64,000 nucleotides of DNA, taken from positions 2,685,136 to 2,749,135 of the forward strand of contig OX638355.1 in the NCBI GenBank assembly GCA_951813285.1, in the 5' to 3' direction. The translations under genes and the position numbers were made by a program. How positions within the stretch are numbered: the first letter of the stretch is position 1; each line of letters opens with the position of its first letter. The notes below the pieces were generated by a model. That model had not been told where the DNA came from and made no database searches. It saw nothing but the letters and a program-made list of their open reading frames with translations. Shown piece by piece: positions 36,536 to 46,114 of the stretch. Origin of the DNA: Terriglobia bacterium (GTDB taxonomy: Bacteria > Acidobacteriota > Terriglobia > Versatilivoradales > Versatilivoraceae).

Positions 36536-37681
36536 TCAGCACAACTCGCCAGTCCAAAGCTGATCCAAGAATGATTGCCAAGGCATGATTTCGATGTCGT
36601 CCTCGGTCATCCTTGGGCGGGGCGCGCGGCAGACGAGCAGGCATCGGCTGTCCTTGTGCTCTGCCTTCCAGGCCCGCAGTCCTTTCATGTGGTCGCGGGT
36701 GGGGTTTTCAGTCGACTTGACCTCAACGGCCAAGGTCGCGTCCCCCAGGACGAAATCGACTTCGAGGCCGGAGGAGGTGTGCCAGTAGGCGATGGAGGGA
36801 CGCCCACCGTTGTAACCCGAGTACGCGCGCAGCTCCATGAATATGAAGTGCTCGAAGGCTGCACCATATTCAAACGAACCGGGCTTCAGGGTGCCGCGAT
36901 GGGCGAGTTCGTTCACCAACCCCACGTCGAAGAAATAAAAGCGCGGCGACCGGACAACCCGCCGTTTGGCATGCTTGCGCCATGCAGGCACCCAGCAGGC
37001 GATGAGGGTGTCAACCAGAATTTCAAAGTAACCACGAACACCGGGGGCCGAGAGTCCCACTTCTCGGGCTATGCTGGCGAAGTTTACCGTCTGACCGTTT
37101 GAGAAGGACGCAGCTTCGAGAAAGTGCTGGAAGGCCGGAAGATTGCGTGTGAGAGATTCGGCCAGGATTTCTTCCTTGAGGTATTCTCCGACGTAAGCCT
37201 CAATGAGAGGTTCGGGGTCATCGGCCAGATAGTGGCTCGGCAATAACCCGTGGTTGAGGGCTCGATCAAGCGAAAAGTCCGGGATCTCCCCACTGGTCAA
37301 CGGAAACAGCTCGAGTCTTACGGCACGGCCGCCCAGGAGGTTGCCACCTCCGCGGACGAGCCGGCGCGCGCTCGAACCACACAGGATGAACCGGTACCCG
37401 TCTCGGCTGATGAGGGAATGCACTTCGTCGAGTAGCTCGGGCAGCTTCTGAATCTCGTCAATCACGATGGGTTCCGATTTTCGGCCTTTGGCAAGGCATT
37501 CCTCGCGCAACAGTCCAGGATTGGCAGACAGGCGCCGAAATTCGGACGCCAAGAGCAAATCGTATAACGGAGCATCTGGAAAACGTTGCCTCGACAGGGT
37601 GCTCTTGCCGGTCTGCCGAGGCCCCCATAGGAAGCAACTTTGACGCCCGGCTCGCGCAAAACTCAGGATGCGTTCGAACAT
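36536..37681 (-). CDS. AAA ATPase with DUF4143 domain
   Basis: P-loop ATPase of 381 residues. Walker A is WGPRQTGKSTLSR near residue 20 and Walker B is IVIDEIQKLP near residue 80. The arginine sensor region reads ILCGSSARRLVRGGGNLLGGRA, and the C-terminal DUF4143 part ends with the nuclease-like EVDFVLGDATLAVEVKS (D...E-x-K) motif. These proteins are common in toxin-rich or mobile regions, but their role is unproven. The ATG at 37681 gives the standard N-terminus MFERILSFARAGRQSC. An upstream frame to 37780 lacks a binding site. It sits beside the broken HicAB cassette. Confidence 0.85.
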   Translation of the reverse strand: MFERILSFARAGRQSCFLWGPRQTGKSTLSRQRFPDAPLYDLLLASEFRRLSANPGLLREECLAKGRKSEPIVIDEIQKLPELLDEVHSLISRDGYRFILCGSSARRLVRGGGNLLGGRAVRLELFPLTSGEIPDFSLDRALNHGLLPSHYLADDPEPLIEAYVGEYLKEEILAESLTRNLPAFQHFLEAASFSNGQTVNFASIAREVGLSAPGVRGYFEILVDTLIACWVPAWRKHAKRRVVRSPRFYFFDVGLVNELAHRGTLKPGSFEYGAAFEHFIFMELRAYSGYNGGRPSIAYWHTSSGLEVDFVLGDATLAVEVKSTENPTRDHMKGLRAWKAEHKDSRCLLVCRAPRPRMTEDDIEIMPWQSFLDQLWTGELC

Positions 37682-37951
37682 GTAATAATTAAATATCGAT
37701 TTCGATATACATGTAAATAAAAACTTGCACTTTGGATTGGCTGAATGCCTTGGAGGCCTTTCTGTTGGCTTCTCCGGCAACTTCTTTCAGGTTGGAACCC
37801 TCACGGGCTATTGCTATCGAGGTAAAGGGCGAATTTGTCTTGCGAAAGACTTGAGACGGGCTCCGCCCGGTCCCGCACAATCCGTTTGTTGTCCGATGGC
37901 AAGTGTGTTTAAATCCCCGCACAATGTTCAACCGGCGACAGGGAGTGGCTC

Positions 37952-38698
37952 ATGCGAATTGAACCCGTGGAATTACTGGTGCAGCGCAAGGACAGGACCG
38001 AGAGGAAAATCATTCCCATCGGGTCGGTGGCCGGCGCCCGATTCTCGTCCCGGGACGTGGCCGGCATGCGCAAGGAGCTCGACGCCGCGCTGGCTCGTGG
38101 CGAGTCGGGCACCAAGACCAATCCGGCCATCTTTCACATCGGACGCTATCTGCTGACCCAGGCATCGGAGTTTGAGGTCCAGGGTCCGCTGACCGGTGGC
38201 GAGGCCGAAATCGTGGCCATTCGGGATGGGAACGAGATCCTCATCACGACGGGGAGCGACCAGTGCGACCGCGAGCTGGACCCGCTGTTTCAGGACAAGC
38301 CCAAGCAGATGTGTCCCCATCCGATCGCCCGCACCGCCTGGCCCTACGGCGAGGTGCGCGACCATTGGGATCAGCTTCAAATCTCCAGCGATGTGACGGT
38401 AGGAGGACAGGTGGTTCCTCTTCAGGACAGCCCGGCCTCGGCGCTGGTGAACCTGGAATATCTGCTGGCCATGGAGGATGTGCAGTCGCTGGTGCTGCCC
38501 TCCATTCTCTATTGCGGGTCGGTGTCTTTCCTGGATTCGGTGGCCCGGGCCATCCGCGACCATTCGCTCCCCGAAGAGACCAGCCACGGCGTCGGCGACG
38601 CCTTTCTGGCCCGGTTGCACGATCCTGTGCTGGGTCGAACCATCGAACACCGTTACCGGGCTGTTCCGGTCGGGGACGATCTGGCGGAACGGCGCTGA
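37952..38698 (+). CDS. DUF2848 domain-containing protein
   Basis: A 248-residue protein related to the fumarylacetoacetase-type fold. Characteristic strings are PAIFHIGRYLLTQASEFEVQG, GSDQCDRELD, KQMCPHPIARTAWPYGEVRDHWDQL and a terminal EHRYRAVPVGDD. The biochemical role is not established, and family members appear in catabolic clusters. The ATG at 37952 lies 270 bp from the ATPase, and I see no gene in that gap. A BNR lipoprotein gene follows after 57 bp on the same strand. Confidence 0.8.
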   Translation: MRIEPVELLVQRKDRTERKIIPIGSVAGARFSSRDVAGMRKELDAALARGESGTKTNPAIFHIGRYLLTQASEFEVQGPLTGGEAEIVAIRDGNEILITTGSDQCDRELDPLFQDKPKQMCPHPIARTAWPYGEVRDHWDQLQISSDVTVGGQVVPLQDSPASALVNLEYLLAMEDVQSLVLPSILYCGSVSFLDSVARAIRDHSLPEETSHGVGDAFLARLHDPVLGRTIEHRYRAVPVGDDLAERR

Positions 38699-38755
38699 CT
38701 GGCGCCTGCAGGTGAAGTGCCCGCCGGGAACGTTTAGCCCGGAAGGAGGGTTGGG

Positions 38756-40075
38756 GTGAAGATCAGTTGCCGAACACTTGCCGGATTGGCGGGGCTGGCT
38801 TGGATGGCGGCCTCCTGTTCCTCGCCCGGACCCTCCGGGTCGGACGCGGAGCCGCCCCTCATGGAGGTGATCACCGATCCGACGGTGATGACCCGCGAGC
38901 TGGGAGGGGTGCCGCCGCCCTCCAAGGAAGCCCTGGAGAACATGCACCGGTCGGACTACGTTCTGCATGCTAGGGCGGGAAGGCTCACCCGGGTTCCGGT
39001 CAGGAAGGTCCTGTTGCCGCATGCCCAGCCCATGACTCCCCAGGGCGGCACCTCGGTCGACCAGGGGCCGGACGGTACCGTCTACGTCCGCCAGGCCAAC
39101 AAGCTGTCCAGCTCTTCCGACGGCGGGCTTACCTGGTCGGAGCAGGAGGTGAATGCCCCTGCCGGGTTTGAGATCCACCAGACGGGCCGCTGGAAGGTCT
39201 TGAGCGACGGTTCCTTCATCTGCGTGGCGGTGGTCACCGGAAAGGACGAGCGGGCGCCGGCCGAGGTGTGGACCTCCCAGGACGAGGGCCAATCCTGGAA
39301 CAGGACGGCCCGGATCGACCTGGACCTGAAGATGCCCGGCACGGGCTCTCCCTACGATGAACGCTACTGCCATCGGGGGCTGGACCGGCTGCAGGACGAT
39401 ACCCTGCTGTGGACCATCGACGTTCGAAGTGACGCCGACCCCGAGACCGGGCTGCCCAGGCAGCACGGTCTGTTCCTGTTTCGTTCCCGGGACAAGGGGC
39501 GGACCTGGCAGGGGCCGACCTTGATGTGGGATTGGGGTTCGGAGGGGTCGGCAACCCGGCTCCCCTCGGGAGAGATCCTGGCCACCATGCGATACCAGCG
39601 GGACAAGCATCCCCAGGACTCGGCGACGATCGTCGAGCACATGGGAGCCTACCCCAGCACCCCGGAGAACGTCGGATTCAAGAACGTCTTCCTGGTGAAC
39701 TCCGGCGACGACGGCGCCACCTGGACCCGGCCACGCATGCTGACCACGGTCTACGGGCAAACCTTCGGCTATCCGGCGGTGCAGAGCGACGGCACCGCGG
39801 TGGTCGTCCACGATACCCGTTACGGTCCGGGGCCGCCGGGAAGCCGCGCCATGGTCAGCCGGGATGAAGGCCGAACCTGGGAGGATGAAGTCTACTACCT
39901 GGACTCCACCAACTTCACCGGCAGCTACAGCGCCAGCCTGGTGCTGGAGGACGACACCATTCTGACCATTGCCGCCTCTTCGGTGGGGCGCTCCTGGGAT
40001 GCGGTCCGGGACAAGACCGACCTCTACGCCATCCGCTGGAATCCGGTCAAGCACGACAAAGCGTCGGCCAGATAG
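38756..40075 (+). CDS. sialidase-like BNR-repeat lipoprotein
   Basis: A 439-residue six-bladed beta-propeller-like protein. The N-terminus is a lipoprotein signal (LAWMAASCSSPGPSG). Five Asp-box (SxDxGxxW) motifs are visible: SSDGGLTW, SQDEGQSW, SRDKGRTW, SGDDGATW and SRDEGRTW. It may be an exo-sialidase or another glycoside-active enzyme, but the Arg triad could not be confirmed. The start is GTG with ggaaggaggg before it. It probably shares a transcript with the DUF2848 gene and sits near an enolase-superfamily dehydratase, fitting sugar or sugar-acid breakdown. Confidence 0.82.
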   Translation: MKISCRTLAGLAGLAWMAASCSSPGPSGSDAEPPLMEVITDPTVMTRELGGVPPPSKEALENMHRSDYVLHARAGRLTRVPVRKVLLPHAQPMTPQGGTSVDQGPDGTVYVRQANKLSSSSDGGLTWSEQEVNAPAGFEIHQTGRWKVLSDGSFICVAVVTGKDERAPAEVWTSQDEGQSWNRTARIDLDLKMPGTGSPYDERYCHRGLDRLQDDTLLWTIDVRSDADPETGLPRQHGLFLFRSRDKGRTWQGPTLMWDWGSEGSATRLPSGEILATMRYQRDKHPQDSATIVEHMGAYPSTPENVGFKNVFLVNSGDDGATWTRPRMLTTVYGQTFGYPAVQSDGTAVVVHDTRYGPGPPGSRAMVSRDEGRTWEDEVYYLDSTNFTGSYSASLVLEDDTILTIAASSVGRSWDAVRDKTDLYAIRWNPVKHDKASAR

Positions 40076-40150
40076 CCGGAATGCCTGCGCAGGACAGCGG
40101 CGGGATCGGGGATGAAGGGCGCCAGGAGAGCCGGCGCCGCCGTGCCGGCC

Positions 40151-41308
40151 TCAGTAGTTGGTGAAGGCGCCGTCGCGGCGCCGGAAGTGAGGAGCTTCCC
40201 AGGGCAGCGGGGGATAGCGGCGAGCGGCCTCTTCGTCGAACTCGATGCCCAGCCCGGCACCCTGCGGCAACGGGAAGCCGTCTCCCTGCAGTTGAAGCTG
40301 CTTGGGGAACAGGTCCTCGGGAAGGTGGGGCATCTGCCAGTTATATTCCAGAATGGCGAAGTTGTGGACGGCCGCGCACAGGTGCACGGAAGCGGCCAGG
40401 CAGATCGACCCCTGAGGCGTGTGGGGCACGATGTCCAGGTAGTGGGCCTCAGCCATGGCGGCCACCTTTCGGCTGGCGGTGAAGCCTCCCACGTTGCAGA
40501 CGTCCAGGCGAACGTAGTTGGCCAGCCCGCGTTCGATGAAGGGAGCAAAGGGGTAGATCCCCGAGAACTCCTCGCCGATGGCGAAGGGCATCGGCGTCAT
40601 GGCCCTGAGAGCAGCGTAGGCATCCGGGCTCTCGGACCGGATGGGCTCTTCCAGGAACATGAGATCCACGTCCCGGATGCGCTGGCAGAAGGCGGCCGCC
40701 TCGGCCACGTTGAGGCGGTGGTGGTAGTCGATGGCCAGCCGGATCTTGGGTCCCACACGCTTGCGGGCCTCCCGGATCTGGTCAGCCGTCCAATCGATGG
40801 ACTCCCAGGGTTCGAAGATGCTGTCCCGGTCCTGGCGAAAGTCGGGGTCTCCGGTCTCGGGGGCGAAGCGGATGGTCCTCCAGCCCTTGCCGACCAGGTC
40901 CTCGGCTTGATCGGCGTAGCTGTCGCCGGCCCCGGCCGGTCCGTCGATGTAGCAGGTGACCTGCTGGCGGGTGGCTCCCCCCAGCAATTGCCAGACGGGT
41001 GTGTTCAAGTGCTTTCCCAAAATGTCCCAAAGGGCGATGTCGATGGCGGAGGTGACGGCGGTAATGATGGTCCCGCCTTCGTAATACTGTCCCCGGTAGA
41101 GTTCCTGATTGATGTCCTCGATGCGGCGGGGGTCCTGGCCGACCAGAAAGTGGCGCATGTGCTCGATGGCTCCGGTCATGGCCTGTTCGCGGGTGGTGGT
41201 GCCGCCCTGGCCGATGCCGTGGATGCCCCGGTCGGTCTCGACTTTGACGACCAGCAGGTTTTTCCCCTGGACTCCCACGAAAAAGGTCTTGATGTCGGTT
41301 ATCTTCAT
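40151..41308 (-). CDS. enolase-superfamily dehydratase (mandelate racemase / galactonate dehydratase type)
   Basis: A 385-residue cytoplasmic enzyme with the N-terminal capping domain (MKITDIKTFFVGVQGKNLL) and C-terminal barrel. The metal ligands are Asp in AIDYHHRL, Glu in FLEEPI and Glu in IGEEFSG. The catalytic His is in HTPQGSI, the arrangement of sugar-acid dehydratases that give a 2-keto-3-deoxy product. The ATG at 41308 has ggaagga before it; a GTG 7 codons earlier is the other option. It diverges from the Fe-ADH-like gene 149 bp away. The exact acid substrate cannot be given. Confidence 0.87.
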   Translation of the reverse strand: MKITDIKTFFVGVQGKNLLVVKVETDRGIHGIGQGGTTTREQAMTGAIEHMRHFLVGQDPRRIEDINQELYRGQYYEGGTIITAVTSAIDIALWDILGKHLNTPVWQLLGGATRQQVTCYIDGPAGAGDSYADQAEDLVGKGWRTIRFAPETGDPDFRQDRDSIFEPWESIDWTADQIREARKRVGPKIRLAIDYHHRLNVAEAAAFCQRIRDVDLMFLEEPIRSESPDAYAALRAMTPMPFAIGEEFSGIYPFAPFIERGLANYVRLDVCNVGGFTASRKVAAMAEAHYLDIVPHTPQGSICLAASVHLCAAVHNFAILEYNWQMPHLPEDLFPKQLQLQGDGFPLPQGAGLGIEFDEEAARRYPPLPWEAPHFRRRDGAFTNY

Positions 41309-41457
41309 GTCTGTTCCTTCCCGGGCCACGGCCGCGCAGGCTCTGTGTACGCTCGGACCTGCGGAATGCTTCAGCCAAGCACGGCGGATCGGCCAGTGGG
41401 TTCATCATAGGCCAAGAATGGGGTCAAGGGAAGCAGGGCCAGGAAGGAGTTGACGGC

Positions 41458-42480
41458 GTGGATCTGGACAGCCGGCGATGGGACGCGCGTTACGGATGGG
41501 ACCTGATCTCCCGGCATGCACCCGAGTTTCGGGATGCAGTGGTGGTCTCATCCCCCAGCGCCATGGCCCTGGTGGAGCCTCTGCTGGTCCACCGCCCCCT
41601 CCAGGTGGTGCTTCAGCAAGGCATGCGCGAGCCCATCCTGGATGAGATGCTGCCAGCTCTTCCCGAGGCTCAACGGATGCTGGCGATCGGTGGCGGCAAT
41701 GCGCTGGACGTGGGCAAGTACCTGGCCTGGAAAAAGGGGTGGCCGCTGGTCATGATTCCCACCATCGTCTCCACCGGGGCCGTCTTTCAGTCTCCGCTGG
41801 CGTTGAGACGGGAGGAACGGTTCGAGTGGATCATGGGAACGGTCGCGCCCGAGTATCTGCTGCTGGACTACGGCGTCATCCGCCAGGCCCCGGCCCACCT
41901 GAATTGTTCCGGCATGGCCGAGTGCATCTGCTATCTTGGCCAGGTGGGAGCCTGGAAGTGGTGGCTGGACCAGGGTCTGGAAGCCCCGGCTTGGGACCAG
42001 GGCGTGGCCGACGAGGTTCTGGACTGGGTCGACAGCCGTGTGCGGGTGTTCCGCGGGAGTCTGGATGAAGGAGGCCAGCCCGGGGAAGCCGGCATCAGAG
42101 TCGCGGCCGAGGTCAACCGGGAGCGATACGACCTGAAGCTGCACTCCCTCGGCGTGGGCCACAGTCTGGACCACGCCTTTTGCATCACCTTCGAGTGGGT
42201 CCACGGCCGAGAACTGCTGCATGGGGAAGCGGTAGCGCTGGGCTCTTTGATCAACGGCTATCTCTACGGCTGGGGGTTCGATCGGACCAAGGAACTGCTG
42301 GAGGAGTGCCGCACCCGTTTTCGGCCGTCCGAGATCGGATGCACCCACCAGGAGGTGCTGGAGACGCTGAACCAATTGACGGCCTTCGCCGACCTGGTCG
42401 GCCATCCTCGGAATTATTTTCACACTCGCGGTCTGGACCGCAAGACCTTCAATGCCATGATGGCAGCAATCGAGGCGTAG
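41458..42480 (+). CDS. iron-containing alcohol dehydrogenase-like protein
   Basis: A 340-residue member of the dehydroquinate synthase-like / Fe-ADH superfamily, closest in look to glycerol-1-phosphate dehydrogenase types. The NAD-binding loop is AIGGGNALDVGKY and the next is PTIVSTGAVFQ. Metal-binding residues lie in NCSGMAECI and GVGHSLDHAF, with HGEAVALGS as the third. The start is GTG at 41458 with ggaaggag eight bases upstream. It leads a plus-strand run with the two TIM-barrel paralogues and the cupin gene. The substrate is unknown. Confidence 0.83.
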   Translation: MDLDSRRWDARYGWDLISRHAPEFRDAVVVSSPSAMALVEPLLVHRPLQVVLQQGMREPILDEMLPALPEAQRMLAIGGGNALDVGKYLAWKKGWPLVMIPTIVSTGAVFQSPLALRREERFEWIMGTVAPEYLLLDYGVIRQAPAHLNCSGMAECICYLGQVGAWKWWLDQGLEAPAWDQGVADEVLDWVDSRVRVFRGSLDEGGQPGEAGIRVAAEVNRERYDLKLHSLGVGHSLDHAFCITFEWVHGRELLHGEAVALGSLINGYLYGWGFDRTKELLEECRTRFRPSEIGCTHQEVLETLNQLTAFADLVGHPRNYFHTRGLDRKTFNAMMAAIEA

Positions 42481-42576
42481 CCGTATAACGTCGGTAGGGA
42501 CCGGCAAGCTCCAACCCGCCTTGATCGCGGCCGGCAGGAAGCAACGGATGGATGCATCCGGGAAAGGAGCAGCGGA

Positions 42577-44277
42577 ATGAAACGACGTGAATTCGTAGGG
42601 ACCGCCCTGGCTGCAGGGCTGGCCTCGGGGGCGGCGCCCTCGCGGGCACTGGGCCTGAAGCCGCCCTCGGCCGCGCCCAAAATGCACGGGGCCGGGAAAA
42701 AGCCCCGGGTCATGTTCTATCACGACAGCCGCCATCCGGCCCTCTACATGTACGAGCCGCCCATGGAGAAGGAGGAGTTCGAGGCGGCGGTGGACGAGAT
42801 CGTGGGAACTCCCGTGGATGCCCTGATGTACGGGCTGGCCGACGGGCGAACCATGTTCCACGACACCAAGGTCAGCGAGGTGCTGGGGGACCGGGTGGAG
42901 AAATGGCCCCACCTGATCTTCCGCCGGGCCCACCAGAACGCGCGCATGATGCTGGACTCGGGCCGGGACCCCCTCCGCATCATCTGTGAGCGGGCGCAGG
43001 CCAAGGGGGTGGCCATCTATCCCACCCTGCTGGTGAACCAGGGCCGGCGGGGAACTCGGGAAGAGGACGTCCGCAGCTCCAACTTCCGTTGGGAGAACCT
43101 GCACCTGGAGATCGGGGCCAAGGGCGATTTGAAAAGCCTGGCAGGAAGCACCAACCTCGATTTCAAGCACCAGGAGGTCCGCGACGAACGCTTTGCGGTC
43201 ATCGACGAGGTCCTGCGGAACTACCCGGTGGACGGCTTCGAGCTGCAGTTGAACTACAAGAGCCCCGCGGTGCTCTTCTTCCATCCCGGGGAGGTGGAAC
43301 AGGGGCGCTCCCTGATGACGGCCTGGATCAAGCGGGTCTACGATGCCGTCAAGTCCAGCGGGGAGGGAAGAGAGCTGGCCATCCGGGTCCCGGCCAGCAT
43401 CGAGACTTCCCATGCCCTGGGCCTGGACGTGCGCGAGTGGATCCGGCAGGGCATCGTGGACGTTCTGATCGGCGAGACCTACCAGCACGCCATGGATCAG
43501 CAGGCTGATTTCCGTCCCCTGGTGCAGGCGGCCAAGGGCTCGAGCTGCCGCATTCACGGAGCCATCGGCCTGGGAGTCTACTCCGACCGGCTGAAGGACG
43601 GCCCCATCGAGATCACCCGCGCCGTCGCCTGCAACTGCTGGGAGCAGGGCGTGGACGGACTCTACCTGGCCCAATGGTTCGCCGCCTGGCCCTACGAGCC
43701 CAGCTTCTACGAACGGCTACGGGAAGTGGCTCATCCTGACGTCATGGCCGCCCGGGACAAGTACTACTACGTCTCGACCCAAAGTGTCTTCAAACCCAGC
43801 CCTTCCGAGCCGAAACCGGCGCTGCCGCGGACGCTGAAGATGAATCAGCCGGTCCAGGTGCCGTTGCCGGTCGCAGACGACCTGGATCGTTGGGACAAGG
43901 TAGGCCGGGTGCATGAGGTGCTGCTCCGCTTGAGGTTCACTAGTTCCACCGAGACCGATCAAGTGAGGTTTCGCTTCAACGGAAAGGAGCTGCCCGATTC
44001 CGGCTTGAGAAAGATTAATCGGTACTACAGTTTGCGAGCCCCGCGCTTCCGGGTGCACAGCTACTGGTTCGTGTGGCGTCTTCTCCGGGAACACTGGCCC
44101 GAGAGAGGCTCGAACCAGGTGGAGGTAACCCTGTTGCGGCGCGATGCCGACATCGTTCCCGAACTGATCCTGAGGGACGTGGAAATGGAAATCAAGTATC
44201 TGGGAGGAAAGAACTTTGCCCGCGGCGAGGGCGGCCAGGATCCCGACGCTGGTTCCTACGTGGTGCATATGTCCTAG
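42577..44277 (+). CDS. Tat-exported TIM-barrel protein, first tandem paralogue
   Basis: A 566-residue exported protein with the Tat start MKRREFVGTALAAGLASGAAP. The barrel contains DALMYGLADGRTMFHDTK, HLIFRRAHQNARMMLDSG, a VDGFELQLNY strand and AVACNCWEQGVDGLYLAQWF. A C-terminal beta domain (RLRFTSSTETDQVRFRFNGK ... RDVEMEIKYLGG) follows, similar in shape to that of the gene at 16821. It resembles family-10-like glycoside hydrolases, but catalytic residues are not certain. GGAAAGGAG precedes the ATG. The next gene, a close paralogue of similar size, starts 78 bp later. Confidence 0.75.
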   Translation: MKRREFVGTALAAGLASGAAPSRALGLKPPSAAPKMHGAGKKPRVMFYHDSRHPALYMYEPPMEKEEFEAAVDEIVGTPVDALMYGLADGRTMFHDTKVSEVLGDRVEKWPHLIFRRAHQNARMMLDSGRDPLRIICERAQAKGVAIYPTLLVNQGRRGTREEDVRSSNFRWENLHLEIGAKGDLKSLAGSTNLDFKHQEVRDERFAVIDEVLRNYPVDGFELQLNYKSPAVLFFHPGEVEQGRSLMTAWIKRVYDAVKSSGEGRELAIRVPASIETSHALGLDVREWIRQGIVDVLIGETYQHAMDQQADFRPLVQAAKGSSCRIHGAIGLGVYSDRLKDGPIEITRAVACNCWEQGVDGLYLAQWFAAWPYEPSFYERLREVAHPDVMAARDKYYYVSTQSVFKPSPSEPKPALPRTLKMNQPVQVPLPVADDLDRWDKVGRVHEVLLRLRFTSSTETDQVRFRFNGKELPDSGLRKINRYYSLRAPRFRVHSYWFVWRLLREHWPERGSNQVEVTLLRRDADIVPELILRDVEMEIKYLGGKNFARGEGGQDPDAGSYVVHMS

Positions 44278-44355
44278 CCTGAAGGAGCCGGGAACGGGGT
44301 GGTCCCTGACCTGGTTCGGAAAAGTTCGACAATCTTTGGAAAGGAGTCTTGAAAA

Positions 44356-46044
44356 ATGAAGCGACGCGAATTCGTGAGGACGGCACTCACCGCAGGCCTG
44401 GCCTCCAATGCCCCACTCTGTGTGGCCGCCGTATCCGCCGGGGCCGCCAGCCTGGCGCCATCGGCTTCCGGCCCCGGAGGTCGCGGTTCGGGTAGGAAAC
44501 CGCGGCTCATGTACTATGACGACAGCCGCCATTCGTCCATCTACATTTACGAGCCCCCCATGCTGAAGGAAGAGTTCGAAGCCTCGGTGGACGACTTGGT
44601 GGGCACCCCGGTGGATGCCTTGATGTTCGGTTTGGGAGATGGCCGGACGGTGTTGCACGATACCAAGGTCGGCGAGCTTTGGGGGGATCCGGTGAAGGAG
44701 TGGACCCACATGGTCTTCCGCCGAGCCCACCAGAACGCCCGCATGATGTTGGATTCCGGAGGGGATCCCCTGCGTATCGTGTGCGAGCGGGCCCGGGCCA
44801 AGGGACTGGCCATCTTTCCTTCCCTATTTCTCAATCGGGGGAGAGGGAAAGACCGCCGGGGAGACGTTCGGTCGGCTAATTTCACCTGGGAAAACCAGCA
44901 CTTGGAGATCGGAGCCAGGGGCGATCTGGACGAGAGTTTTCCGGGTTTGCGGAAGTTGGACTTCAAGCACCAGGAAGTTCGGGACGAGCGCTTCGCTCTC
45001 ATCCAGGAAGTGCTGCAGAACTACCCGGTGGACGGCTTTGAGTTGCATTTTGGCCACTACCACTACCTCCATCCCAAGGAGGTAGATGCTGGTCGAGACC
45101 TCATGACCGCCTGGGTCAAGCGGATTCATGACGCCCTCAAGGCCAGCGGATCCAACCGCGAGTTGGCGGTTCGGGTGCCGGTCAGCCTGGAGGAAGCCAA
45201 CTCCCGGGGCCTGGACGTGCGGGAGTGGGTTGATCGGGGGATCGTGGAGGTTGTGATTGGAGAGAGCTATTCCTACAGGATGGATCAACTGGCCGATTTT
45301 CGTCCCATGGTGGAAGCGGCCCAGAACAGGGATTGCCGGGTGCATGCCGTCATCCAGCCCGAAGTTCACTCCGACAGGCTGGACAACGGCACCATCGAGT
45401 TCATTCGAGCCGTGGCCTGCAACTATTGGGCCCAGGGCATCGATGGACTCTATCTATCCCAGTGGTTCACGGCCTATCCCTACCGCGCTGAGTTCTATGC
45501 CCAGTTGCGGGAGATGAGCCACCCCGATATCATGACCGCCAAGGATAAGTTTTACTATGTGCCCACCAAGCAAGGAGCCACCGGTCCGGAGATGCCCCTG
45601 CCCAGACCGCTGAAAGTGAACCAGCCCGTAACGACCCAGCTGGCGGTTTCGGACGACCTGCCCCGCTGGGACAAGATGGGCCGGGTCCACGAGGTCATGC
45701 TCCGTTTCCGGCTGTCCGGAGCCACCGAAACCGACCGACTGGAGTTCCGCTTCAACGGCAAGAAGCTGCCCAAATCGAGCCTGAGAAAAATCAATCGGGT
45801 CTACCGGATGAGAGCCCCCCGTTACCGGGTGTTCGGCTACTGGTTCATTTACCGGCTCCCCAGAGACCACTGGCCCATGCAGGGGAAAAACAAGGTGGAA
45901 GTGACGCTCCTGCACCGCGACGGCGACATCATCCCCGATCTGGCCCTGAAGGACGTGGAGATGGAGGTGAAGTACCTGGACGGCAAGAACTTCGCCCGCG
46001 GCCAGGATCTGGACACCGGGCCCTACCGGGTCTGGAAGACGTAG
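44356..46044 (+). CDS. Tat-exported TIM-barrel protein, second tandem paralogue
   Basis: The 562 residues are clearly homologous to the preceding protein from end to end (KRREFVRTALTAGLASNAP, DALMFGLGDGRTVLHDTK, MVFRRAHQNARMMLDSGGDP, GIDGLYLSQWF, RKINRVYRMRAPRYRVFGYW). Conservation is highest in the barrel core and the C-terminal domain, and the Gly/Pro-rich linker after the Tat signal varies. The pair looks like a local gene duplication. The ATG has aaaggag upstream. It is followed 70 bp later by a cupin gene on the same strand. Confidence 0.75.
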   Translation: MKRREFVRTALTAGLASNAPLCVAAVSAGAASLAPSASGPGGRGSGRKPRLMYYDDSRHSSIYIYEPPMLKEEFEASVDDLVGTPVDALMFGLGDGRTVLHDTKVGELWGDPVKEWTHMVFRRAHQNARMMLDSGGDPLRIVCERARAKGLAIFPSLFLNRGRGKDRRGDVRSANFTWENQHLEIGARGDLDESFPGLRKLDFKHQEVRDERFALIQEVLQNYPVDGFELHFGHYHYLHPKEVDAGRDLMTAWVKRIHDALKASGSNRELAVRVPVSLEEANSRGLDVREWVDRGIVEVVIGESYSYRMDQLADFRPMVEAAQNRDCRVHAVIQPEVHSDRLDNGTIEFIRAVACNYWAQGIDGLYLSQWFTAYPYRAEFYAQLREMSHPDIMTAKDKFYYVPTKQGATGPEMPLPRPLKVNQPVTTQLAVSDDLPRWDKMGRVHEVMLRFRLSGATETDRLEFRFNGKKLPKSSLRKINRVYRMRAPRYRVFGYWFIYRLPRDHWPMQGKNKVEVTLLHRDGDIIPDLALKDVEMEVKYLDGKNFARGQDLDTGPYRVWKT

Positions 46045-46114
46045 TGACAATGGCTGGCGGGTGGTGGAGAGCTGACATTCCGGGGTTACCCCCGAATAGA
46101 AACGAGGTGTTCAA

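Noticed and set aside
37689-38156. Small open frames on both strands between the ATPase and DUF2848 genes
   Set aside because: They start without ribosome sites, overlap each other and show no recognisable motif.
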